Source: Serinus canaria (taxonomy: Eukaryota; Chordata; Aves; Passeriformes; Fringillidae). From it: a stretch of 64,000 nucleotides of DNA. The notes beneath the pieces are model-generated. The model saw only the letters and a program-made list of their open reading frames with translations, did no database searches and had not been told where the DNA came from. The stretch is taken from NCBI RefSeq assembly GCF_022539315.1, contig NC_066343.1:52616117-52680116 (forward strand), in the 5' to 3' direction. Both the position numbers and the translations under genes were made by a program. Positions 12,796 through 24,200 of this stretch are shown one piece after another (the first letter of the stretch is position 1; each line of letters begins with the position of its first letter).

Positions 12796-12880
12796 ATATG
12801 AGTTTTACTTAAACTGGTATAAATCAAGAGAAACCCTACTGAAGCCAATGACTTTCCACACGAAATCATAAAAGCAAGAG
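12796..12880. repeat. Possible ancient amniote interspersed repeat remnant
   Basis: The stretch with 'aaactggtataaatcaagag', 'ctactgaagccaatgac' and a following weakly inverted part resembles a repeat I remember from bird and reptile genomes, with a 'ggtgtaaatcaggagtaac...attgaagtcaatgg' core that is partly palindromic. The copy is heavily diverged. Family name not asserted. Confidence 0.4.
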
Positions 12881-15800
12881 GTAAACTGAAGCTACTAATG
12901 AACAACAAAATAGAAAGCAAAGTCTTCAATTTCAGTTTACTTCACTTCAGTTTTAAGTGGGAGAAAAGGAATTGAAGTTCTCTGGCTCACCTGATCTGGA
13001 GTGGGAATTGTGGTACTTAAACTTTGATGTATAAAATTCATTGTGTGCACTTATCCAACTAAAAATTTAGTAAACCAGAATTGCTGCATGTGCCTTTGGC
13101 TCTTCTACTTCTTTGTCATAAAGCTTGTATCAGTAATAAACTCCGGTTTAATCTGAAAGAACGAAGATTTGTATGTTTACTGGAAGAAGGCGTTTTACAA
13201 ATGTCATCTAAAGAAACTAGATGACAAACATGAAACTGTAAATGAAAGGTCAATTCTATTTCAATTGCAGGTGGACACTGCTTTCAAAGGTTAAGAAGCT
13301 TTGGATAAAGGAGACCTCACTTTGTGTCTAAGGAATGCTCCATTCCAGATTTTACTCAGACCAATCAGTGAGTCTTCACAGGGCAACAGTTGTATGCAGA
13401 AAGATTCAAGACTGGAGTTTATTCATTATTTCATGCTTCCTTGAACAATTTTAAAATAAGGTCTTACAATAGTATATGAGCTTCTGTACTTCCAATGTGT
13501 TGTAAAATACTGAATTATGGGATTTGATCAGTTTCTTTCTGATTTTCTCCTTGGAAGAATCTATATAGAAATAGTGTAAGCTATATTCAACAGCAAATAC
13601 AACACAGCCCTTAGAGAGATCATGCATATATGTTTCATAAGGCAGATCAAATGAATTATTTGTACATCCGTCTATAACAAAGCAAGGAATTTTTCAGGCT
13701 ATGTAAAAAGTCTGTGCTCTTTGGGTGATATAATTTCAATGCTAGTACATATGCTATGATTTGATGAATTGCAATAATTACTATGTGCATTGTACTCTTC
13801 CCTTCTTGTTTTCACATTTGCAGATTTTTCTCTGTGAGATTTACTAATGGTTTGTGTTTTAACCAATTTAATGCCTCTTTTCTTAAAGCATTTAGAAGCA
13901 TTTGTTTATATAAAGAAATTGCGGTTGAACAGGCAAAAAGGATCTATTTTAATATTTTAGAAATCAGCAAAATAGTATTGCAGAAAAACAAAGCATTACA
14001 TATTGTAAGAAATGGTACCACAGAGTATCTTATTTCATATAAAATGTATTAAGCAATGGCAATCATTTTAGGCAAATGTTTATTTTTTATTTGATCGCTA
14101 AGCAAGAGAGAGTTTAATTCATCTTCATTTTTGCATTTTTAAGTCTGTATAATTTAGTTCACACTCAAGAATGAAGCGGAATATAAATACTTTTTCTTTG
14201 TGCATTGTGAAAGGAAAATTATTTCTCTCTATCTTTTTGGTGGGGTTTTTTTTTGTTTTTTTTTCCTTCTTTTTTTGTTTTGTTTTGTTTGCTTCTTCTT
14301 CTGGCTTTGTGTATAGTAAAGGAAGCATAATGTCCAAGAAGATGTCTTGTCAACTACAAAATAAGTGCCTGTAGGAGATGGTGGTCATGTTCCTCTTCCC
14401 CTCATGAAAGAAGAGAGGAAGATTCAGAAAGGGAGTGAAAGTGTAAAAGGAAGCAGTCAAATTGGAAAGGCAGAATTCAGAAAACTCGTTTTCAGATGCG
14501 GTTTGATTCCTGGTAGGCTAGAATTACAATTAATATTACTTATTTTGTGGCATTCTTTTCCTATCTAAATTCTCTGTCCTTAGCTGTAAGATTAGTATTC
14601 TAATTGAAATCAGAGGAAGATACTCTTGCTTATATTAAATAGTCTTTTGAACTCTTGGGAGTGGCACTGAAATAAAACACCTACCCACACCAATTTATGA
14701 AACTGCAACCCAGCAAATTTCCTGTCATCTTTTTAAATCTTAAATACAATTCTATAGAATATAGTAAATAGAGTGCATAAGATAAAAAAGAGCTGCATTG
14801 ACAAACATAGCTAAATGCTGTACATTTAACCCAGATCATCAAGAAAAAAATTTCTAAGATGACACAAGTGAGAGAGTAGGCACAATTTTCTAAAAGTGTA
14901 ATCTGTTACAAGTATAGTACAATATATATACAGTAGCAAGAATTAGTGATCCAGTCCGGAGGTTACCAAGCAAATCTCAAATATTGTTTAAGTTCATGGG
15001 AACCCTCAGTGGTTGGACCTCTATGAAGCATGCCCTAGATAACAAGCTAACAATTTAATCTCATAAGAAACCAGAAACAATGGATATTGGCCTTACAGAA
15101 ATGACAATATCCCTATGAGGTTTTTTACATTAGAGCTGGTGAGCATTTGCTGAAAATTATCTGCAGATAGTACATTTATTTCTCTTTGTAAGCTGTCCAC
15201 AAAGAGATAGTAACATTGTAAAATTCTCAGCAGTACTTCTTATTCAAAATTAGTCACACACTTCTCCAGTGAGTTTTCTCTTCAAAATCTGCTTTTTGGT
15301 GAATATTTGAGCTAGCATTCACTTTTTCATGAGTTATTCATACTAATAAAGCTTGAGCACTCAAGTGTTCCTGGAAAGCAAATGTGAAAGCATTGCAAAC
15401 ATGGTCTAATTGAAATCCACTTTCCACTTTGAGCAAATATTCGCAGAACATTTTTCCTACTATTTACTTCGCTTTAGTTGACATTATGGGCTAAAAATCT
15501 CACTGATATGCACTAAAGAAACACATCAGAGCAGAACCCTCTTCAATAATGCAGGTGCAATATTCCTGGAAGAGGCAGGTCTCTTGAACAGGCATAGCAT
15601 GATTTAACCTGCTCTGTATTCTAATTTCATTCAGTGGACAGCCTTAAAGGAGACTGTTCAACAGCTAAGCGAACTCTGTTGTTTCAATCACATACCAAAA
15701 TATAAGAACCCATGTTGAACCTCTCTCTAAGCTCCTCTTCAGTATTAAAGTTATTCATCTAGCTTCTTTAATAATTACCGGTGATCAACTTATTGCTGGT

Positions 15801-15884
15801 GTTAAGATAAGCTTCTTCAGTATTTGCTGCTGACATGAGAGGACACAATGCAAGGAGTAATCAGTGGTGGGGCTTGTTTTACAT
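12881..15884. other. AT-rich non-coding stretch with a T/G-rich tract
   Basis: Contains a small hairpin near 13202-13226 (TGTCATCTA/TAGATGACA) and a T/G-only tract at about 14233-14292. No gene or interspersed repeat recognised. The open frames at 13783-14052 and 14125-14374 are chance or tract-derived. Confidence 0.6.
14233..14292 (+). repeat. T-rich (T/G) low-complexity tract
   Basis: Long T runs are separated by single G residues and short GGGG runs, with a brief CC break. The minus strand reads as A-rich with AAACCCC-type steps. Confidence 0.85.
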
Positions 15885-15931
<47 letters not shown>

Positions 15932-16040
15932 GGATGGATGGATGGATGGATGGATGGATGGATGGATGGATGGATGGATGGATGGATGGATGGATGGATG
16001 GATGGATGGATGGATGGATGGATGGATGGATGGATGGATG
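15885..16040 (+). repeat. Compound microsatellite (GATA)11(GATG)28
   Basis: Perfect GATA units occupy 15885-15928 and perfect GATG units 15929-16040, with no interruptions. The junction is a single A-to-G change in the fourth base. The array produces overlapping open frames reading WMDG on plus and HPSI on minus, which are artefacts. Confidence 0.98.
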
Positions 16041-18029
16041 AAGCTATTACTCTTGACACATCTTGCTTTATGGAAATATCCAATAATCTTCAGTCCAACT
16101 CACCAACCTTCCTGTACAGACAGGTTTCAATGAATTGGGGACCTCATCCTTTCTAGGAACATGATGAGGTCTGTTGAGCAACAGGAGCCTCCGGAGGTCC
16201 ATTCTGATCTTGGCTGACCACAACTGCTTTCTGGACGTGCCCCTGTTTCCCCATTAAGGAGAAAGAGACCATACAGACACATAATGCCTAATGGATGTGT
16301 CTCAGAAAAGTGTTGGTGCTGGGGAGAAAAATTCAGATCCTATAGTCTTCAGTATCAGTATGTAAGAATGTCCACAGTCCTACTATCAAACTCCCTGTAA
16401 AATTATCTTCTTTGTATCCTCTTTGAGATGTACTAGTCTAGGGAGAATCACTCATTGCATGCTAGCAATTCCCTGCTACTTTGATTGCCTTTTAAGCTCA
16501 TCTCCTTTTATTTACACATTCATTACAGACTGTTAAGTGAAGCACTGAAAGGGATAGGAGATATCACATCTCCCACAGAACTGTCAGAGGAAGAAAGCTC
16601 CAGGAAAGTTTGTTACAAGCTGTGTTTACATTTCTCACTGTGAAGGCTGCATTGCTAATGTCACAAGGCCTATCACAGTTAGTGGGGGATTTTGTTGCAA
16701 ACCTAGTGAACACCATCTTTCCATAGCTTTGTGCATGGCCCCTTGGCATGATCATGCAGATCAGCTGCTTAGATGAGTATCCTTATGTCTCCCCTGGTTT
16801 GTACTACACAAAAGTTGAAGCCACTGGCTGATAGGAAACAAATAAAAACTAACTTCCCCACAATCCTTGACATCATGCACAACCTTTGCATACAAAACAG
16901 ATAACTGTAATATGTGCAATTCACCCTTATGGCTGTAGCTACCAAAACTTTTTTATTGGTACATATATCCTGTCACTCCAACTATATCCACTGACTACAT
17001 GCAGATAATAAAAATATCTTTACTTCAATAGTTTTTCTTACAATATGATGCATCTCATTGCAACACATTTCCTTCAACGATGTTGCAATATGTGAAGTCT
17101 GCTCTCTCCCAAGGTGGTTTTTTTTCCCTTCTTTTGGGTTCTAAGTACTCAGTAATTAAAAAATAGTTTCCTACATACTAAATAGTGTCACACAGTCATT
17201 TTCATATAGTTAAATAAAGCACTATATCTTGGATTTTAGGTCCAATGGCCACACCATGATAATACAATTCATTCACTAATTAAATGCCCACTACCTCCAT
17301 CACTATTGCCTGCCAACTCCAAATTTATACTGCAAAGAACTTTCATTTTATATGATGCATAGAAAAGAAGAAAAAGAAAGGGGGAGAAAAGACCAAGACT
17401 ATTAAAAAGTAAAAAATTACCTCTTTAAGGTCAGGAGCACCTCAAAAAGAGTCACTAGAAATGGAAAGGAGACTCTTAGGTTCATAACAATATAGTAATG
17501 ACATAAATAATAGCTCTGACTTTCTCTATATTATAAATAGCTAGTTGACATGCTTTTCTTGCTACTCTGTAACTACTGGTTTATTGCCCTATTGGATGGG
17601 GGCAGAAAGGCATGTCAATTTTATGTGGCTTATTGTCAAAGTTCATAAAGCTAGATTAGGATGAGTTCTTGTTATCCTTGCTCCTCCCTTGCAGCAGAAT
17701 TACCTACTATTTTTAGTGAACATAAGTGTGAAAATTAGTGTAAGTACTTATTTTAAGGCTGGTTCAGTTTCGGCTTCCTTTCATCTCTAGTATATCTACA
17801 TATTCATACACCTTATTTGGTTACCTTTTTTTAGAGGTTATTTTTATATTTCTAATTGTTAGGTAGACTTAGGATATGTAACAATGGATAACTGTGCAAT
17901 ACATTAAATACTTATGGGTATATTGTGCCTTCTGTTATAATATAAAATCCATCTATTCTGGTTGATGGGTTTTAACCTCACACAGAATACTTTAAACTCC
18001 ATTTGGACTTGTGCCTACAATCACCTTAG
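16041..18029. other. Non-coding stretch, nothing supported
   Basis: No gene or repeat family recognised. Purine-rich sequence lies at 17360-17400. Short dyads such as TTGCAACA...TGTTGCAA (17068-17104) are within chance expectation. Confidence 0.55.
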
Positions 18030-18370
18030 CAAAGTCTCTTAAGTAACTGCGCACAGCCTAATTAGTATGCATTATCAATTAACAAACTTAATAGCCGGCA
18101 GATTGATTAGATCCTCTGTTGCAGGGGCAGAGCTGAAGCGAAACAGAATGAAAAATCATTGCACGCATACACTGCTGCTTTGTTATTTTCTCAGATCCCC
18201 TCCTCCTCCTCCACATTCCTTTAATTAATGCATACATATGGTTCTGAATATCTTGTAAACTGGAGCTCGCTCTAACTCTTTAATAAAACTCACTCGTAGA
18301 TGAGAGAGCCATAGTCCATGCCTTATTTATTTCTGGCTGAAAACATAAACCATTTGTTTTCACCCAGGTC
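18030..18370. promoter_or_regulatory. Candidate conserved non-coding element, TAAT-rich
   Basis: Repeat-free block with dense homeodomain-type motifs: CCTAATTAGTATGCAT, ATCAATTAAC, TTGATTAG, TTTAATTAATGCAT. A pyrimidine run and a conserved-looking GC-rich segment (AGGGGCAGAGCTGAAGCG) sit between them. This texture is typical of developmental enhancers in vertebrate gene deserts. A splice-donor-like CAGGTAAGT lies just beyond, near 18449, without a supporting exon. No conservation data were available. Confidence 0.4.
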
Positions 18371-18904
18371 TTTCTTCTCTAAATGGTGCAAATTTCAGAG
18401 ATCTGCTGCTTCTAAGCTGCCTGTTTTCACAGTGACTGATAGAGAAAAACAGGTAAGTCGGAGCTGTGTACATCACTCCAAATAACCAGTAGCTGAGAAG
18501 GTGGTTCAGGCATCATGCTGGTGGTACGCTGACACATACCACAAGGTGGATGCCATAATTACTGTTATAAAATAAAAAATCATAACACAAAGCAAGGCAT
18601 GTAATTTTATAAATTCTGCTATATTGATGAATTGGAAAATAATACAGGAAGAAAAGCCTTTCTATTTTTAAACTAGGAATCACACTAAAAAATTTCACTG
18701 TCAATTTTAGATAAAATGCTGGTATTAGACAGCATTTTCTTGCATCAAAGGATGCAAATCCTCAAAGACTTCTGAAAACAACATTGAAGACTATCAGTTG
18801 TGGCCTTGCAGTGAGGGCAAGCTCTATCCTTGGGCAAATCAGCCCTTGTACACTGAGAAAAAAAGCGGTGCTTACCACAGTGGTGTGAGTCTAATAGCAA
18901 ATTT
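18371..18904. other. Non-coding stretch, nothing supported
   Basis: No gene or clear repeat recognised. The minus-strand open frame 18513-18704 has no family resemblance. Confidence 0.5.
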
Positions 18905-19130
18905 CAGAATTAACATATATTTAGCATTTATATAGCATTTACATATGCAAATCACTGAAGACATATTAGCTAATTAATCCACAAAACATAGTGGTTGGGC
19001 AAGTAATGTAAAAGTATCCATGACAGCTGATACTGGTAAGTCCAGTAAAGGTGCATGACTACTTTCCCAAAGGCATAACACATGCTGTTGTCAAGACCTA
19101 AATCAGTGCTCCAAGCTCCCTAATTCCCAC
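18905..19130 (-). mobile_element. Old MIR/L2-type remnant, minus orientation
   Basis: Read on the plus strand, the block runs 'atttatatagcatttacatatgcaaatcactgaagaca', then 'attagctaattaatccacaaaaca', then 'actttcccaaaggcataacacatgctg' and 'caagacctaaatcagtgctcc'. This follows the order of the shared MIR/L2 3' region in reverse: 'tttatatagcgcttt', 'agcactttacaaacattagctaattaatcctcacaa', 'cttgcccaaggtcacaca', 'agaaccaggaatagaacccag'. These elements predate amniote radiation and survive in birds only as rare, very diverged copies. Confidence 0.6.
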
Positions 19131-19184
19131 ATCTGCACCCTTCAGTGAGATTGTGCTACCACAGTTACCATTTTCCTAATGGAA

Positions 19185-19275
19185 AATCACAGTCACAAGC
19201 CCAACGGCTGAGGTTGGAAGTAACCTCTGGATCCTCTGGTCCAAGCCTCCTACTCAGGTGATAGCCATGGCCCAA
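19185..19275 (-). mobile_element. Short CR1 fragment, minus orientation
   Basis: 'aatcacagtcacaag', 'ggctgaggttggaagtaacctctgg' and 'tctggtccaagcctcctactcaggtgatagccatggcc' match the reverse-complemented CR1 3' terminus, in which a tcacagaatcacag tail precedes 'ggctgaggttggaagggacctctgg'. The copy is truncated after roughly 90 bp, possibly extending weakly to 19310. It abuts the older MIR/L2-like remnant. Confidence 0.75.
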
Positions 19276-19310
19276 AAAGTAAGTTTTCTTAAAGAATGGC
19301 TGCTCCTCTA

Positions 19311-22300
19311 AATCCTCTGAGGAGTCAGATCTGAAGAAGCTGATGGCTATAGCCTCATCTTGATATAAAGGCACTGACAGACTGAATTATCTAGTTGAGA
19401 AAAGAGCAACAGTTAAGGGTGGTGTGCCAAAATGTATTTTTCTTTTCCAAGTAAAAAGCTAAGCATGATGATACAAACTCAGTAAAATACTCTGCAGTAC
19501 CTTGCAAGAGGAAAGGTGGCACTTATCACTGGACTGAGAGATTCTTTGCCAAAAAATCCCAGAAACTTGCAGACCCTGCTGAGTTCAGGACTGTCTCCAA
19601 AACGGAGATCCTTCCTCTTGCTGGCACTTGGGAGTTCCTATTACTCCACTGCCCCATTGCAAGCCGTTCAAAGACTTTCCATGTGTGTTTTTTCACTCCA
19701 ATGCCATTGATAACTCTAGCCCACCATTTTTTTCTTTGTAAGTAGGCTCTCCTAAACAAAACAGCATAATGATGTGGAAGCAGCATGCTCTGTATTGTCT
19801 TTGCAGTCTATTACTATGTCCTAGCATGGCTTCCCCCCCACCAAACCCCACCTTAAAAAGGTAAAGACAAAGAGTTAGGAACTATTTTTACTCTAAACTG
19901 TAAAAAAAAATGTGTGATTTAAGCAAAACCAACTTCAGTGAAGTTGGAGACTACCCTCCTTTCAGGTTCTACTGTTACTTGGGTTTTACATAAAGCATCA
20001 CACAGTCTTATCTACTCGAGTACAAGTAATTCAATTTGTCTTCTCAAACACAAATAATTTAAACTATTTCCACTGCTATGCAGATTTTTTCCCTTTGTTA
20101 ATTTTTTTTTTTACATATATAAGGTGATCTACTACTGGTGAAATGAAAGTGATTTTCAAATGAAAAACTCATACAAGAATATTGCTGTGTGTTTTGATTT
20201 AAAGAATTAGACAAACCACAGAGATTCAGAAACATAATTAAAATATTTACATCAAAAATAAATTTTTTTGGATTATAAAGAAATCTGAAATACTGTTAGA
20301 AGAAACAATAATGTCTAAAATATCAAAGATATACCTTCCAGCTGAAAACGGCTTCCCTTATTAAAAAAAAATCCTTAAGAAATAAGAAGACTGGAATTCC
20401 TTTGAGTCTAGGTAAGGATGGAGCATTAATTAGCTGCCAGAAAATGGTCTCTTAACACTGCAGTAAGAAATATGCCTCTAATTCTCATTATGTGACCCAA
20501 GAGAGGGGCATTAGGTCTGTAACCAGTGAAACTAAAATGTGAAAACTTTTTTTTTAATGATTGGACTACTCAGAGAGCAAGAGGTGAATAATCACCTGCT
20601 ATCAAGCTATTCACTTCTCTGGATTAGTAGTGGCTCCATACAGGCCTGTCTCCTTACCTAAACCTGATCATGCTCTGTTTAAGATGGATCACTTTATACA
20701 ATATACATTTTCTGAAAATATATCCTATTCAATATACAGTTTCTGAAAAAGAGATCATAAAAAATAAAAGAAAGGAGCTAATATAGAAAAGCCAAAAGTC
20801 AATGCAGCAACTTTATATTATCTCTACGGGTATTGTTACAATTGTTTTACAGTTCTACAGCTGTTCTACAGCACTCTGTATTTGCTCATGGTGTCAGTGT
20901 GTTATTTAATGTGTATCCTTTATGCTCCATGTAACAGAGGCCTTTTGCGTCTCTGCAAGATGCAAAAGACTCTTATTTTAGGTTAATACTGTTTCTTCTT
21001 CAACACAAGTCCAACTAAAACAATTCCAAAATGATTAGCGCCCCAAGAACTGTATATACTTTAAGGTGTTTCCTTTTTCCCAGGAATCATCTTTCAAATA
21101 TTTAATAAATATTTTTATGTAGTGTAATTTTTGTAGTCCTATGTTGTATGTTACTCTTTACTATGTATCATTTTGACAACTCTCTGAAACAGAGAATAGT
21201 ATTCCAGTACTCTCTATCCCATGCTGGAGGCAAGAACTGGTACCCCCTTCAAATTTAGTATCCTGCTCCTTTGATCTGGTTGTTCTGCATGCTCCACATC
21301 TCCTTTTCCGTGCTACCACATCTTATTTTCAGCTACATTTTCCTATGTGACATGATGTTGCTGTTCATATTTCACATTGCATCAGTTCATATCTTCTTAT
21401 ATTTTTAAGGATTTATAATGCAAAAGAAGCAACAGGACATTCTTTAATATGGACGTACTAAACTTGACAGGATAAACAACAACATACTCTTACACATCTG
21501 AGAAAAGATACCTAGCATATTGCAAAACGATTTATCTACATTTTGAAGACACTTTGCTACATTTGTATTAGTTTATCTCCGATGTTTAAAAAATTGCAGC
21601 TGGATTACTCATCTGCCATAGCCCTAATGATATTAGTATTTTAAGAGCAATTTTTCAAAGTGTCTAGTAATTCTGGCTACTTAACATTTGGAAGAAGCCC
21701 AAATTTAAAAGAGTAGATGCGCAGCACTTTCTAAAGATTAGTCCATTTTGTATGTCAAATGGAATTATTCCTGCATTTCTTGTGCAGAATTTTCTGTACT
21801 TCTTATACCAGCAAATAGACCTTGAGGGGAAAGTGGAAGAGATGGTGGAACAGAAAAACCAGCAAAACTCACAAGCAGGCAATATTGGACAAATCTCACA
21901 GTTGGCTTCTTATTCGTTTTGTATTGTAATATACAATATTAGTATACTAGCAGTGTTTCAGGTGCTCTGGAAACAACCGGCAACTTCAGGCAATCCAGGT
22001 AGCCACAGGAGAAATTTTTTCTGCTCAAAGAGCTCTATCAGGCAGCTGCAATGACATTCAAGGATTAACCTTCTCTTAAAGAAGTGTCCACCTCCAAAAC
22101 TGAAAAGACACCACAAACTTCTTTTTAATGCTATGCTAAAACAAGACCAATTGAAAGAAACCCTACCAGGTCTTTATATAAACTGTTCTTCAGAGACATG
22201 TTCATACCGACAGAGGTTCCTGCTGCTCTTTCAACAGTCACAACAACAGGTGCACCATGATTTTACTGAACACCTACTATTAAATCCCTTCTGAGCTTCT

Positions 22301-23880
22301 TATACAATGCTCCTGCATTATTTTCTTTGGGATTTACAAACACAAATTAATTTATCTTCCCAAAATCCCTGTTAGATGAGGAAGGGTTCTGGCTTGCAAG
22401 TTATAGATAAGGATTTATGCCACTGAAGTTGAAAGCAAGACATGAGGTAATTTTCAACACTCAATTTTTTAAAACAGGGGACCTAATTCTTCAGAGTAAA
22501 AAACATATCAAAAACACTCTATCTGTTCATAAGAATGTTCCCACTGAGCTTGGGTTCAATCATCAAAGCTGATTATTGTTTCTAATCAAAGGACTTTTTC
22601 TACATATCCAGAAAGTGAGGATCATGCTTATAATGCTCTTGGTCATCTAAGGGGATATACGTGATCTCTGTTTCAGAGTGTATGACTTAGTGCTGTTGAT
22701 GGAGCTGACACTAGAGTCCTCACCCCTATTTTTTTTTCTTCTGTGATGCTGTGAATGGATTAACTGGAGCTAGAGCTACCTATTCCTTTGTACTGCCCTC
22801 TATGATGTGGATTCCTACAGACAAATATGTTTAGTAGTAAAGCAAATGTAAAAGTGGAACAAATTCATACTGGAAAGACAAGCTCCTTCAGATATTTTTA
22901 GAGTATTTTGTGTGCTCAGTTTTGTAAGAATGGTAATGTAATATTTATTTCACAATATGTTTAGTTCCACTAGACATGACAGCAGCCTTTGCTAGCAGTT
23001 TTACTGCTGTAACCTTTTTTCTCTCCTCAAAAAGATTCTGTTCTTCTGTTATTTTCCTCATGCTTCATGCAAGTTCTTTCATGCAGAATATGCTTTGCTT
23101 CCTTTTAACTTGGTTGAATATGGAGCACACTTCTGAGTTGTGAATAATTCATACAAGGAATCCTTATTAAAGATTTTTTACCTGGTATCTGCAGAAGACA
23201 CAGGAAGTCACATCATCTATGACCTTGTGATAGAAGAACTGCTTTAAAAATTATTGAGTTATTCTGACCATAACCTAAATGCACCGACTTTTTCCCATAA
23301 GGAACAAGGAAATGCCACCCATTTAATTTTTTTAATATGGAGGCTCAATCAATAATCTTCTCTCACTTTCTGTGGGAGACCCTTTATTCATGATTCCAAG
23401 CCTAGCTAAATAATAGGTAGGCCAATGATTTATTTTTAATATGAAAATCTTCTTATCTATCGAATACTTTAGCCCCACAAATGTCAAGTCATTTATTCAA
23501 TTGTTAAGGTGACTGCTCATTTTCCATATTTTCAATGGAATTATTTCCACTTCAGTGCTAAAATATACTAAGCTTGAAGTAAATCAATTCCCTCCTTGTG
23601 CTAAAAATTAGCATAGCACAAACTAATCAATGCTATCAAACACTAGTGCAAAAGCTGTGACAATAACCGTATCAGTGAGGAAGTAAATTGCTTATTATGC
23701 CAAACTGGGAAAAAAGCCTCATCAGTCACAAACTGTCTGATTCATAGAAATACAGTCTGTGGGTCTATTGTTCTTAGAAGTGGGCAAGTTTGTTCCCCAC
23801 TTTATTGGAAATACATCTCCTGTAATAATGCATGGCCTCTGCAACATTTCTCTGCAGCAGCCCTTCCCCACGCCCTAGTG
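19311..23880. other. AT-rich non-coding stretch, nothing supported
   Basis: A local duplication lies at 20699-20748, where 'caatatacatttt/agtttctgaaaa' appears twice. The 100-codon plus frame at 21752-22054 has no recognisable domain. No interspersed repeat identified. Confidence 0.55.
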
Positions 23881-24084
23881 GAAACGCTCAGAAATATTGA
23901 GCACACATTATAAGGGATACAGTAAGCTGCAGTGCCCACTGTCTGTCATGCACCAGCTCTTGTTTGGTGGAACTCTTGCTACAGCTCAGACAAGCTGGGG
24001 AGATGGCATTGCAGCTAGGGTTGAATTGGGAGAGCGGGACCTGGCGCTCACCTTTGTCTCCAGCTTCCCGCATGACTAAGTACA

Positions 24085-24200
24085 GCTGCTCTGTACCTCT
24101 GCTTCCCCATCTGCAGACAGGGGTAAATATGTCCCTGCTGACTAGTGGTGTTGTGAAGACAATATGACTAATATCTGCAAAGCATTCAGGTGCCTGGATG
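24085..24200 (+). mobile_element. MIR/L2-type tail remnant, plus orientation
   Basis: The order 'tacctctgcttccccatctgcagacaggggtaaatatgtccctgctga', 'gtggtgttgtgaagacaatatgactaatatctgcaaagcattcaggtgcctgg' follows the MIR/L2 shared 3' region: 'cctcagtttccccatctgtaaaatggggataata', 'gggttgttgtgaggattaaatgagataat', 'taaagcgcttagcacagtgcctgg'. The minus-strand open frame across it (23888-24289, 133 codons) is antisense to the relic and not credible as a gene. Confidence 0.65.

Noticed and set aside
15817..16156. WMDG and HPSI repeat proteins
   Set aside because: Translations of the GATA/GATG array on the two strands.
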